From VRUE01 sp963717375 (GTDB lineage: Bacteria; Actinomycetota; Thermoleophilia; Solirubrobacterales; 70-9): a stretch of 64,000 nt of DNA. Below, piece by piece: positions 16,495 to 24,154 of this stretch. A model generated the notes under the pieces. The model was not told the origin of the DNA, searched no databases, and was given only the letters and a program-made list of their open reading frames with translations. Within the stretch, counting starts at the first letter, position 1. Every line of letters starts with the position of its first letter. The stretch covers positions 2,418,001 to 2,482,000 of the forward strand of contig OY970329.1 of NCBI GenBank assembly GCA_963717375.1, written 5' to 3'. Position numbers and translations under genes: made by a program.

Positions 16495-17069
16495 CCCGGC
16501 CGCTCGGCTTGAAGCTGCGGGCCCGGGCCGTCGTGTTCGGCTTCCGCGGCGGGTCCCAGCCAGCGCAGCGTGAGGAGCAGGGCCGCGGGTATGACCATAG
16601 CGCCGCTGACGACCAGGAACCACCACTCAGCCGCGTCGCTTCCCGCCCCGATCGTGTGCCCGACCGCGAGCAGCCAGAAGACCGCCGTGAGCCGGTGGAG
16701 GCGCCGCCAGCGCGCAGCCCCGATGCGATCGCGGAAGTAATAGGACAGGCCGAGCGCCGCCAGCCCATAGCCGGCGATGATCCCGATGCCGGTCCAGATG
16801 GGCCTGTAGGCGCCGGCGAAGGGGATCGCGATCCCGGCCAGGCCGGGGTTGAGGAAGGCATCGCCAAGGAGTGAGACTCCGTGCAGGGCGACCATCGCCA
16901 GCGTCGTCAGCGAGAGCGCCTCGTGAATGGCCCGCAGGTCACGCTTGTTCGCCGCCTTTCGCTTCGAGCTCATCATCAGCCCCAGGGCGACGCTGACGCT
17001 GGAGAGCAACAGGGCGGCCCCGCCGGCGGCGCGACTGGTGATCCAGAAGAGGTGGGGAGCGACGTTCAA
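16491..17069 (-). CDS. Ferric-reductase-like transmembrane protein
   Basis: A 192-residue membrane protein with about six helices. Histidine pairs in IHEALSLTTLAMVALHG and RRLHRLTAVFWLLAVGH are placed as in ferric reductase-like transmembrane (MsrQ/YedZ) domains that bind b-type haem. It has no NAD or FAD domain of its own. It overlaps apbE by 4 bases, so it is co-translated with a flavinyltransferase. Together they point to a membrane electron-transfer chain to an extracytoplasmic acceptor. Confidence 0.78.
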   Translation of the reverse strand: MNVAPHLFWITSRAAGGAALLLSSVSVALGLMMSSKRKAANKRDLRAIHEALSLTTLAMVALHGVSLLGDAFLNPGLAGIAIPFAGAYRPIWTGIGIIAGYGLAALGLSYYFRDRIGAARWRRLHRLTAVFWLLAVGHTIGAGSDAAEWWFLVVSGAMVIPAALLLTLRWLGPAAEAEHDGPGPQLQAERPG

Positions 17070-18016
17070 GCGGAGACCAGCGCCTCTGAGAGCGGCCGGG
17101 CGGCGGCGATGACCTCGACCTCACCGCTGTCGTCGACCAGCACACCCCCGTGGGGAAGCCACTCGGCGGCGCCTCCGGGCCCGGAGAGCAGTGCCGCCTT
17201 GGCGTAGACCTCGGCGAGCAGGGCCGAGGGTGCGACCGCGCTCGCCTGCACGATCCCGGTGAAGGCGGGCCGGCCGGTGCGGGGATCGAGGATGTGGTGA
17301 GCCGGGCGCCCGTCGGGACCCGGCCAGCAACGGCGGCCGATGCCGCTGGTCGCCACCGCTCCCCTGCTCAGGCGCAGCTCGTGGACCGGGTTGCCGCCGA
17401 AGGGATCGTCGACGAGCACGGTCCGCTCGAGCCCGGCGCTGCCGCCGACGCTGAGGTCTCCGCAGCAGTCGACCGCGTAGGTCGGGTGGTCGCGAAGGGT
17501 GGCGGCGATGAGGTCGGCGAGCAGGCCCTTGCCGATACCGCCGCTGTCGATCATCACGCCGGGCGGGCGGCTCACCGTCCCGGCGTCGTCGTCGACGCCG
17601 ATCGCGCCCCAGCGCCGGGCCGAATTCGGCCTGCCCGGCGCCCGCTCGGAGAATCCCGAAAGCACTTCGGAAAGTGGGAGTGGCGCCTGATCGTCGCGCG
17701 AGTGGCGGTAGCCGGCCCGCACGATGCCGGCGAGGAGCGTCGCGTCAACAAGCCCGCCGCTGCGCGAGCCCGCCATCACGACCGCGGCCGCGAGCCTGCG
17801 CATCAGCGGCGTGGCCGGCACCTCCCGGCGGGGGTCGAGGTTGAGCTGGGTCAGCTCGCTGTCCGCGCTGAACCGCGAGAGCCGGCAATGGGCTTCGAGC
17901 AGGTGCGAGCGCGCCCGCACCGCCGCTCGCTCGCCTTCCTCGATGCTCGCGGCGCGGACGTGGACCGAGGCGGTGCCGCCGAAGCAGTCGAAGCTGCGGT
18001 GGACTTCGGCGCTCAC
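17066..18016 (-). CDS. apbE: FAD:protein FMN transferase (ApbE family)
   Basis: A 316-residue ApbE-family protein, which covalently attaches FMN from FAD to a threonine of a target protein. Visible features are the early LSRFSADSELTQLN segment, the central IDSGGIGKGLLAD motif (which binds FAD/Mg), CCGDLSVGG, and HHILDPRTGRPA near 235. I see no signal peptide or lipobox, so it may act in the cytoplasm. It overlaps the genes on either side. No FMN-binding-domain target protein is encoded in the cluster. Confidence 0.88.
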   Translation of the reverse strand: MSAEVHRSFDCFGGTASVHVRAASIEEGERAAVRARSHLLEAHCRLSRFSADSELTQLNLDPRREVPATPLMRRLAAAVVMAGSRSGGLVDATLLAGIVRAGYRHSRDDQAPLPLSEVLSGFSERAPGRPNSARRWGAIGVDDDAGTVSRPPGVMIDSGGIGKGLLADLIAATLRDHPTYAVDCCGDLSVGGSAGLERTVLVDDPFGGNPVHELRLSRGAVATSGIGRRCWPGPDGRPAHHILDPRTGRPAFTGIVQASAVAPSALLAEVYAKAALLSGPGGAAEWLPHGGVLVDDSGEVEVIAAARPLSEALVSA

Positions 18017-18411
18017 GACTGGCTCGTCGTCACCGGTGCCGGTTCCGCTTCGATCGCTTCCGCTTCCGCGGCTTCAGCTTCGATGAGTTCGGCTTCCACC
18101 GGATCGACTTCGGCTTCGATCGCTTCAGGTTCTTCGGATTCGGGTTCGACCGTTTCGTTTTCCGTCGCGTTCGCTCGGCTGCGGCGAGCCGGTTCGCCGC
18201 GGTGTGAAGCGACGGCGGCGGTCGAGGACGAGCTGCCGAGGACCGGGTCGTTGCCGGTGGCCATCTGCACGAACACGACGCCCCAGAGCAGGGCGAAGGC
18301 AAGCAGTGAGATCGTCACGACGCGGCCCCGCAGTTGCCCAGCTCTCTGACGCTGGGCGCGAAGGCGCCGGTGCGCCTCCCGCTTGCGTTGCTGCTTTTCG
18401 ATCGAATTCAT
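18013..18411 (-). CDS. Small single-pass membrane protein with acidic Ala/Glu-rich tail
   Basis: A 132-residue protein. The basic N-terminus (KQQRKREAHRRLRAQRQR) is followed by one membrane helix (about 30-50). Outside it lies a Ser/Thr cluster (GSSSSTAAVAS) and a long low-complexity tail of EAE and EPE-type repeats to the C-terminus. I do not recognise a family. It overlaps apbE, so it could be a partner or substrate of the redox cluster, but the usual FMN-attachment motif of ApbE targets is not clear. Confidence 0.65.
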   Translation of the reverse strand: MNSIEKQQRKREAHRRLRAQRQRAGQLRGRVVTISLLAFALLWGVVFVQMATGNDPVLGSSSSTAAVASHRGEPARRSRANATENETVEPESEEPEAIEAEVDPVEAELIEAEAAEAEAIEAEPAPVTTSQS

Positions 18412-18443
18412 GTTCAGATCGTTGCCGGGGGCCGAAAACGCCC

Positions 18444-18470
18444 CCTAAGCGATCGCTGAGAGTTCTCTTA
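18444..18470 (-). promoter_or_regulatory. Repeated intergenic motif, copy 1 (candidate response-regulator site)
   Basis: This 27-base block matches the block at 19096-19122 at 21 of 27 positions. Both begin CCTAAGCG, hold TGAGAG in the middle, and end TTCTTA or CTCTTA (plus-strand reading). Copy 1 lies upstream of the small membrane protein gene (start 18411) and overlaps the stop of the upstream gene. Between it and the start, GGGGGC and GCCCCC (18427-18445) could form a hairpin. The adjacent OmpR-type regulator is the likely binder. Confidence 0.5.
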
Positions 18471-19061
18471 AAACCACGGGCGGGCGGCCGAGTAGGTGAG
18501 CAGCGCCAGCGCGCCTCCGGCGAGGATCGCCAGCCCCAGAGTCATCGTCCGCGCCCCCGCGCCGGCCAACTGGGCCTCGCGCGGGCCGTGACGCCGCCAG
18601 TCGGGCAGCGCCAGCGACGGCACCTCGAGCAGATGCCCGAGCACGTGCAGCGTCATCAGCGCCACCCAGGCGATGAAGCTCAGCTTGTGAGCAAACATGA
18701 GGGTGTTGCTCGGGGGGCCGTCGACCAGCAGGGCGACGCCGGTGCCGAAAAGCGCCAGGGTGGTGAGGACGACGCCCGGCGCGAGCAGGCGCAGAAAGAG
18801 ATGTGGTGGGCCCTTTCGCACGTAGGGTGGGCTGCCCGTGTAGTAGCGGGCAAAGCGGTAGCCGGTGCTCGCGAGCTTGAGCAGAACCGGCGGTATCAGC
18901 AGCATGCCGATGAAGATGTGCGGGGCCAGTAGCTGCCCGATGAAGGGAATCGTCGCGCCCTCCGCCGCCAAAAGCACCAGCAGGGCCGCCGCGATCCCGC
19001 CGGTCAGGCGGGCGTTGCCGGCGACTCCGTCGCGGGTCTTCGTCTCGTTCGGCCGATACAT
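18468..19061 (-). CDS. Cytochrome b-like integral membrane protein
   Basis: A 197-residue protein with about five membrane helices. Histidines in LLAPHIFIGMLLI (about 45-57), FAHKLSFIAW and LMTLHVLGHLLEV are spaced as haem b ligands in DUF4405 or cytochrome b561-like proteins. A PPYVRKGPPHLFLR loop joins helices 2 and 3. It lies between the two copies of the 27-base motif and after the histidine kinase gene. Start ATG 19061 is chosen because longer in-frame versions would overlap the kinase gene. Confidence 0.68.
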   Translation of the reverse strand: MYRPNETKTRDGVAGNARLTGGIAAALLVLLAAEGATIPFIGQLLAPHIFIGMLLIPPVLLKLASTGYRFARYYTGSPPYVRKGPPHLFLRLLAPGVVLTTLALFGTGVALLVDGPPSNTLMFAHKLSFIAWVALMTLHVLGHLLEVPSLALPDWRRHGPREAQLAGAGARTMTLGLAILAGGALALLTYSAARPWF

Positions 19062-19095
19062 CAGCCGGGATGCTCGGTCGCCCGGCTTGCCGTTG

Positions 19096-19122
19096 CCTAA
19101 GCGTCGGGTGAGAGATTTCTTA
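19096..19122 (-). promoter_or_regulatory. Repeated intergenic motif, copy 2 (candidate response-regulator site)
   Basis: Partner of the block at 18444-18470: shared parts are CCTAAGCG, TGAGAG and TCTTA. It lies 35 bases before the start of the cytochrome-b-like gene and ends in the stop codon of the histidine kinase gene. The same placement in both gaps, at the same distance class from a start codon, argues for regulatory use. Confidence 0.5.
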
Positions 19123-20250
19123 CGCCGGCCTGAAGCCGGGCAGCTCGACCGACACCCGCGCGCCACCCAGCGGCGAGTCGTCGACCCAGATCCGGCCGCC
19201 GTGCATCGCGACGATCGAGCGGGCGATGCCGAGACCGAGGCCGCTTCCTCCGGAAGCCCGCTCGCGCCCCGGCTCACTGCGGTGGAAACGGTCGAACACC
19301 CGCTCGCGCTGCTCGGCCGGGATCCCGGGGCCGTCGTCATCGACATCGATGACGAGCCGGCCGGCCTCGGCGTGTGAGGCGAGGGATACCCGGCCCCCTG
19401 CGCCGGCGTGCCGGTGTGCGTTGCTGAGCAGGTTGCGAATGACCTGCGCCAGCAGGTCGGGATCGGTGCGGATCGTCCCCTCGGCAAGCTCGCCGGTCTC
19501 GGTGGGTTCGGCCGGGCTGCCGCCCGCCAGTTCGGAGAGAAGGGGGCGTGCCGGCACTTCGCGCAGGACCGGGCCGATGCCCTCGTCGAGGCGGGCGAGG
19601 GCGAGCAGGTCGTCCACGAGCCGTTCGACCCGTCCCATCTCGGTCATCACCGTCGCCTCGACGCGGCGTATCTCGGCGGCGCTTGGATCCTCGCCGCGGG
19701 CGAGCACTTCGATCTGGCCGCGGATCGCGGTCAGCGGACTGCGCAGCTCGTGCGATGCGTCGGAGACGAATTGCCGCTGCTGCGCAAAGGCTCGATCGAG
19801 ACGGTCGAGCATGTGGTTGAAGGCCTCGGCCAGGGTGCGCAGCTCCGCCGCGTCGGCCGGGCCCGACTCGAGGCGTGGAGTGAGGTCGCCGGCATCGATC
19901 TCGGAGGCGGTCGCGGCGAACCGCCGCAGTGGCGAGGCGGTCCTGGCGGCGAGCAGGTAGCCGGCGAGCAGGGCGGCGAGCAGGCTGGCGCCGCCGACCA
20001 GCAGAAACGTCTTCTCGACGTCGGACTGCGCATCCTCGATCGGCGAGATCGCGAGGCCGTCGCTCGACTCGCGCTCCGAAGGCCCCGCTTCGCTTCGCTC
20101 CCTGACCTCCTCCCGCTTGATCACATCCGACTCGTGCGACATCTCCGCCCGCACCGCGACGAGCACGACGGCGAAGGCGACTACGACTATCGCCCCGATC
20201 GAAAGCGCCAGCCTGCCACGGAGGCCGAGCCTCACCCAGGCGGCTCTCAT
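19120..20250 (-). CDS. Sensor histidine kinase (HAMP, HisKA, HATPase)
   Basis: A 376-residue membrane sensor kinase. Two membrane helices (about 13-34 and 82-101) bracket a short 45-residue extracytoplasmic sensor region. A HAMP domain follows (102-155), then the phosphoacceptor His167 in FVSDASHELRSPL, the N-box (NLLSNAHRHA), G1 (DDDGPGIP) and G2 (GGSGLGLGIA). The start overlaps the response regulator stop (ATGA). It should phosphorylate that regulator. The signal is unknown; the neighbouring redox membrane genes suggest a redox, metal or envelope cue. Confidence 0.93.
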   Translation of the reverse strand: MRAAWVRLGLRGRLALSIGAIVVVAFAVVLVAVRAEMSHESDVIKREEVRERSEAGPSERESSDGLAISPIEDAQSDVEKTFLLVGGASLLAALLAGYLLAARTASPLRRFAATASEIDAGDLTPRLESGPADAAELRTLAEAFNHMLDRLDRAFAQQRQFVSDASHELRSPLTAIRGQIEVLARGEDPSAAEIRRVEATVMTEMGRVERLVDDLLALARLDEGIGPVLREVPARPLLSELAGGSPAEPTETGELAEGTIRTDPDLLAQVIRNLLSNAHRHAGAGGRVSLASHAEAGRLVIDVDDDGPGIPAEQRERVFDRFHRSEPGRERASGGSGLGLGIARSIVAMHGGRIWVDDSPLGGARVSVELPGFRPA

Positions 20251-20921
20251 CAGCGATCCCTCAACCGGTACCCGACCGATCGCACTGTCTCGATCGGCGC
20301 CGGCGAGCCCGGCAGGCTGAGCTTGCGGCGCAGGTAGCCGACGTAGACCTGGACCACGTTGGTGCCGGGATCGTGCTCGTAGTCCCAAACCGTGGCGAGG
20401 ATCTCCTCACGGGTGCAGACCCTGCCGGCGTTTCGCATCAGGTGGGCGAGCAGGTCGGCCTCGCGGTTTGGCAGCTTGGCGATCCGGTCGCCGCGGGTCG
20501 CCTCCCTGCTGAGCAGGTCGAGCCGTATCCCAGCCGCCTCCAACGTTGTCTCCGAGGCGTCGTCCGCCACTCGCAGCCGCGCCCGGATGCGGGCCAGGAG
20601 CTCGGCGAAGGCAAACGGCTTCGTCACGTAGTCCGTAGCGCCGAGGTCGAAGCCCTCGACCCGGTCGGTGACGTCGGTCTTGGCCGTGAGCATGATCACC
20701 GGCAGCGCCGGCTTGGCGCGCCTGAGCGTGGCCAGCACCTCGATCCCGTCGCGCCCGGGAAGCATCCGGTCGAGGACGACGAGGTCGTTGCCGCCGGCCA
20801 GCGCCAGGCGCTCTCCCTCGATCCCGTCGCCGGCGACGGTGACGCCAAAGCCCTCCGCTTCGAGGCCTCGCGCCAGGAAGTCCGCGATCGCCGCCTCGTC
20901 CTCGACGATCAGGATCTCCAT
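20250..20921 (-). CDS. OmpR/PhoB-family response regulator
   Basis: A 223-residue two-domain regulator. The receiver domain (1-118) has the acidic pair at positions 8-9, phosphoacceptor Asp51 (LVVLDRMLPG) and Lys in TDYVTKPFAF. The winged helix (about 128-220) has the LPNREADLLAHLMRN and GTNVVQVYVGYLRRKL features of OmpR-type DNA-binding domains. It pairs with the downstream kinase gene through an ATGA overlap. OmpR-type proteins bind direct repeats, so the motif at 18444 and 19096 is a candidate target. Confidence 0.94.
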   Translation of the reverse strand: MEILIVEDEAAIADFLARGLEAEGFGVTVAGDGIEGERLALAGGNDLVVLDRMLPGRDGIEVLATLRRAKPALPVIMLTAKTDVTDRVEGFDLGATDYVTKPFAFAELLARIRARLRVADDASETTLEAAGIRLDLLSREATRGDRIAKLPNREADLLAHLMRNAGRVCTREEILATVWDYEHDPGTNVVQVYVGYLRRKLSLPGSPAPIETVRSVGYRLRDR

Positions 20922-20930
20922 GCAGCGATG

Positions 20931-21854
20931 CTAGTCCCGGTGCCCGGGGTGGGGGCGCGGCACGACCCAGACCGGGCAGGGAGACTCCTGCGCCGCCCTG
21001 CGCGAGACCGAGCCGACCAGGACCCGGGACAGCGGGCCGTAGCCGCGCGAGCCGAGGACCAGCAGGTCGACGCCGTCGTCCTCGCAGGCTTTGACCAGGG
21101 CGCTGGCCGGGGCGCCGTCCAGCCGCTGTCCTTGGGCGCCCAGCTTCGCGTCGACCGACTCCAGGGCCTTGTTGAGGATCCCGTCCGGCTCGGGCGGCGG
21201 TGGCACCGGGGTGTAGCCGGCCACGCCGGAGATCACAACCGGCGGCGCGACGACGGTGAGGATCTTCAACATCGCGTTGTCGGGGCGCGCCAGCTCTTCG
21301 GCGCGACGCAGCGCCAGTTCCGATTCGGGGGTGCCGTCGTAGCCGACCGCGATCGTGCGCAGCGCGTCGTGCCGCTCCGCCGCGTAGTGCTTGGGGGCAA
21401 CGACCACGTCGCAGGGCGCGCCGCTGAGCAGGCTTCCGGCGACGCTGCCGATCAGCACCCGGCCGACGGCGCCACGATGGGGCGAGCCGACGACGATCGC
21501 GTCGAATTCGTCCCTTTCGGCGAGACCGGTGAGAATCGCGCCCGCAGAGCCACCGCCGAAGGCGTGGGCCTCCACGATCAGGTCACCCAGGACGGCGCGC
21601 GCTTCCTCGAAGACCGGCTCGGCCTCCCGTGCTTCCTCCTCGTCGAGCCCGGCGAGGTCGATCGGCAGCGGTCCCGAGAAGAGGACGGTCGCAATCGTGA
21701 CGCTCCCGTTCGCCTCCGTGGCGAGCAGCCGCGCCAACTCGAGCGCGTCGCGCCCGCCGTCGCTGCCGTCGAAGCCGACCAGCAACCTCACGCTCTGGCT
21801 CTCTTCCACGCCGGCCAACGGCGGCGTTCGCTTCGCGCTTCCCGCATGCCTCAA
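20931..21854 (-). CDS. Tandem universal stress protein
   Basis: A 307-residue protein with two Usp domains (about 20-160 and 165-300). Each carries the ATP-binding G-x2-G-x9-GS pattern (GSPHRGAVGRVLIGS in the first, GSRGYGPLSRVLVGS in the second), so both may bind ATP. Tandem Usp proteins are common in actinobacteria and are usually linked to hypoxia or redox stress. It is only 9 bases from the response regulator gene and could lead the same transcript. Confidence 0.9.
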   Translation of the reverse strand: MRHAGSAKRTPPLAGVEESQSVRLLVGFDGSDGGRDALELARLLATEANGSVTIATVLFSGPLPIDLAGLDEEEAREAEPVFEEARAVLGDLIVEAHAFGGGSAGAILTGLAERDEFDAIVVGSPHRGAVGRVLIGSVAGSLLSGAPCDVVVAPKHYAAERHDALRTIAVGYDGTPESELALRRAEELARPDNAMLKILTVVAPPVVISGVAGYTPVPPPPEPDGILNKALESVDAKLGAQGQRLDGAPASALVKACEDDGVDLLVLGSRGYGPLSRVLVGSVSRRAAQESPCPVWVVPRPHPGHRD

Positions 21855-21887
21855 AACTATGCCAGGCGGCGCCAGCCGCCCTCAGCC

Positions 21888-22256
21888 CTAGCCCGCGCCG
21901 ATCAGCTCGATTCGGTTACCCCATGGATCGGCGGTGTAGAACCGGCGCGCGCCGGGGATCGCATCGTCCCAGTCCACGGGGCTTCCTGCCGCCGTCAGCC
22001 GTTCGGCGATCGGGTCGAGATCGGCGAGGCGGACCCGGAGCGCGGGGTGGGCCTTGGTCGCGGGGGAGAAGTCCTGCGTCACGCCGACGTGAAGCTGGTG
22101 GGGGCCACAGGCGAACCAGGCGCCGCCACGATCCCGGAGCGCCTCGGGCTTCTCCAGTTCGGAGAGCCCCAGCAAGCCTCCGTAGAACCGCCGGGCCTCG
22201 CCTTCGGATCCGATCGGCGCGGCGACCTGAACGTGGTCAAGCCCGATGATCTGCAC
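21888..22256 (-). CDS. VOC-superfamily (glyoxalase/dioxygenase-like) protein
   Basis: A 122-residue protein of two beta-alpha-beta-beta-beta modules: IGLDHVQVAAP then RRFYGGLLGL in the first; HPALRVRLADLDPIAERL then RFYTADPWGNRIELI in the second. Candidate metal ligands are His8, His52 or His54 and the final Glu. I chose GTG 22256 as start because it follows a GGTGAG and yields the full fold. The substrate is unknown. Confidence 0.82.
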   Translation of the reverse strand: MQIIGLDHVQVAAPIGSEGEARRFYGGLLGLSELEKPEALRDRGGAWFACGPHQLHVGVTQDFSPATKAHPALRVRLADLDPIAERLTAAGSPVDWDDAIPGARRFYTADPWGNRIELIGAG

Positions 22257-22282
22257 GAGCTCACCGTAGCCCAGCCTGTTGC

Positions 22283-23071
22283 TTACCCCTCTGCCGCCTG
22301 TGGTCGCAGACGGCCCGAGCGCAAGGCGAGGATCGTCGCCTGCACCGCGAGCGCTGCTGCCAGCGCGACCGCGAACGCGGCGGGCCCTCCGAGCGAATCC
22401 AGGCAGGCGGCGAGCACGAAGCAAAAGGTGGCGAAGCCGTAGAAGCCGATGAGGAAGCTCCGCAGCAGAACCCTGACCTGAGCAGAGCCGCCGTGGGCGT
22501 GCGTGAATACCGCCAACACGCTGGTGACGATCGGGAACGGCGCCAGAAGCCCGCTCAGGTGTGGTCCGAGAGCGCCCGAGGCGGCGGTGAGCGCGACCAC
22601 CAATGTCAGGGCCGCAAGCGCCCGCCCGGGCAGGTCCCACCATGGAGGCGCCGCGATGACCGTCGGTGTCGTCGCGGGCGGCGGGAGGAAGGCGAGGCCA
22701 ATGGCAAAGCCGGCCCCGACGAAGATCAATGAGAACCCGAGCGGCAGGTCGAGCAGCCACAGGAAGGCAACGCCGACCAGGAACGCGCCCCAGCCGGCGA
22801 ACACGCTCAGCACCGGCCCGTTTCGCTCCGACACCCTCCCGTAGACAACGACGAACAGCGTCAGCGCGGCCAAGCCGAGCAACGTGCCCGCGGCCGCATC
22901 GGCTCCAAATTGGGGGCCATGGACAAGCGTGAGCACGACCAGGATCGGACCGGCGACCACCGGCAGTCCGCCGAGGAGGCCGGCCACGGCGACTCCCCAC
23001 TTGCGGCCGGCAAGCGACACGGCGACCACGCAGAGTGGAGCCAGCAGCAGCTTCGCCAACACAATCGCCAT
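22283..23071 (-). CDS. Multi-pass membrane protein of unknown function
   Basis: A 262-residue protein with about eight membrane helices and small loops. There are two similar halves: GLLGGLPVVAGPIL (about 31-44) and LLAPFPIVTSVLAVFTHAHGG (about 175-195), which suggests an internal duplication as in small transporters. I cannot place it in a named family. Upstream lies a 181-base gap to the collagen-like gene with no further gene visible. Confidence 0.7.
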   Translation of the reverse strand: MAIVLAKLLLAPLCVVAVSLAGRKWGVAVAGLLGGLPVVAGPILVVLTLVHGPQFGADAAAGTLLGLAALTLFVVVYGRVSERNGPVLSVFAGWGAFLVGVAFLWLLDLPLGFSLIFVGAGFAIGLAFLPPPATTPTVIAAPPWWDLPGRALAALTLVVALTAASGALGPHLSGLLAPFPIVTSVLAVFTHAHGGSAQVRVLLRSFLIGFYGFATFCFVLAACLDSLGGPAAFAVALAAALAVQATILALRSGRLRPQAAEG

Positions 23072-23252
23072 CGCTCAGGCCCTAGTAGTCGAGGTCACGC
23101 CAGAAAGCCCCGGCCGCAAGTGTGCTGTGCCTCTGCCTCACGCGCGCCACGATAGTGATGGGCTGGGGTCAAGGTGGCGACTTGTTTTCCGGGCAGCGAA
23201 GTGAAAGATTCGCTTGCTCTCGCCGTCTACTCAAGTGTCCGGAAGGAATTTC

Positions 23253-23837
23253 ATGATGAAGACCCTGCGGGGCAAGCTCAGCTACGCGAACGTCGTCTCC
23301 ACGCTCTGCCTCTTCTTGCTCCTCGGAGGAGGCGCTGCCTACGCGGCAACCGAAATGCTGCCGAAAAACAGCGTCGGCACGAAACAGCTGAAAACTGGAG
23401 CGGTAACCCCGAAAAAGCTGAGCAAAGCCGCCAAGGCCAGCCTCAAGGGGCAGGTTGGCCCGAAAGGTGCAACGGGAGCCACGGGGGCGCAGGGTCCGCG
23501 AGGTCCCGAAGGAGTCGCTGGCATCGCCCCCGGTTATGCCTATGTCGAAAGTAGCGGGTCGGTCGACGCGACTCTTTCGCTCAATGTCACGAACGCCAAT
23601 GTTTCGCGTCCCGCAACCGGCGAGTACTGCTTTTCTGGGCTTTCCTTCCCGATTAGGAGCGCGCTGGCAAATCCGGTCAATGTTGCTCCAAGCCCGCTCG
23701 GTGCGCGGGTCTTTCCGAACAGCAATCCAAAAGTCACTGCCACTCCATGTCTTCCCGGACAGACGCGGGTGGAGATCTTCAACACCGCCAACAACGCGCT
23801 GACGAACAGCGACTTCGTCGTCTGGTTCGAGAAGTAG
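23253..23837 (+). CDS. Secreted collagen-like repeat protein
   Basis: A 194-residue protein. A membrane segment (about 13-32, LCLFLLLGGGAAYAATEM) acts as signal or anchor. Then LPKNSVGTKQLKTGAVTPKKL leads into a short collagen-like GXY stretch (GPKGATGATGAQGPRG) and a beta-rich C-terminal domain with two cysteines. This N-terminal pattern recurs in many Solirubrobacterales proteins. ATG 23253 follows GGAAGGA (23241-23247). It is likely displayed on or outside the cell; the function is unknown. Confidence 0.8.
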   Translation: MMKTLRGKLSYANVVSTLCLFLLLGGGAAYAATEMLPKNSVGTKQLKTGAVTPKKLSKAAKASLKGQVGPKGATGATGAQGPRGPEGVAGIAPGYAYVESSGSVDATLSLNVTNANVSRPATGEYCFSGLSFPIRSALANPVNVAPSPLGARVFPNSNPKVTATPCLPGQTRVEIFNTANNALTNSDFVVWFEK

Positions 23838-23850
23838 GAAGTCCGGTCTT

Positions 23851-23877
23851 GGTGCGGCGGTCCTCGGCCGCCGCACC
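23851..23877 (+). terminator. Hairpin after the collagen-like gene
   Basis: GGTGCGGCGG and CCGCCGCACC pair perfectly around a 7-base loop, 13 bases after the stop. There is no T-tract. It is the likely transcript end of the collagen-like gene. Confidence 0.55.
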
Positions 23878-23903
23878 GCTCGCGCAAGGCGATCCCGAGA
23901 ACG

Positions 23904-23930
23904 AAAAAGCCCCCGCACGCGGGGGCTTTT
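23904..23930 (-). terminator. Rho-independent terminator of tRNA-Leu
   Basis: GCCCCCGC-AC-GCGGGGGC (23909-23926) is flanked by A5 on the left and T4 on the right. On the minus strand it lies just downstream of the tRNA and ends in T5. The structure could also work on the plus strand. Confidence 0.85.
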
Positions 23931-23933
23931 CGA

Positions 23934-24019
23934 TGCGGCTGAATGGAGTCGAACCATCACGTCCCGTTAGGGACACAAGGCCCTCAACCTTGCGCGTCTA
24001 CCAGTTCCGCCACAGCCGC
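23934..24019 (-). tRNA. tRNA-Leu (anticodon GAG)
   Basis: The 86-base minus-strand sequence folds as a class II tRNA. The acceptor stem pairs GCGGCTG (5') with CAGCCGC, and the discriminator is A. The anticodon stem CAAGG/CCTTG encloses the loop TTGAGGG, giving anticodon GAG for CUC/CUU leucine codons. A long variable arm follows, then the T-loop GGTTCGACTCC. The CCA end is not encoded. A terminator follows directly. Confidence 0.95.
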
Positions 24020-24095
24020 TCGAGGGGCGACGATTCTAGATGCCGGGGGCTTGGGGCGCTGGTTCGGTTGCGGCTGTCCGGGATGAGCGGTACGC

Positions 24096-24126
24096 TTGCG
24101 AACAAGTGTTCGAACGAATCGATACT
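24096..24126 (+). promoter_or_regulatory. lexA promoter with perfect SOS box
   Basis: CGAACAAGTGTTCG (24099-24112) matches exactly the Gram-positive/actinobacterial LexA box CGAAC-N4-GTTCG. It sits between a possible -35 (TTGCGA, 24096) and -10 (GATACT, 24121), spacing 19. Bound LexA would block its own promoter, the normal SOS autoregulation. Confidence 0.88.
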
Positions 24127-24154
24127 CGGCAGCAGTCCCGGGAGGGGAACCAGC

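Noticed and set aside
24084..24154. A start of lexA upstream of the SOS box (ATG at 24084)
   Set aside because: The SOS box and promoter would then lie inside the coding region, and the added residues have no LexA homology.
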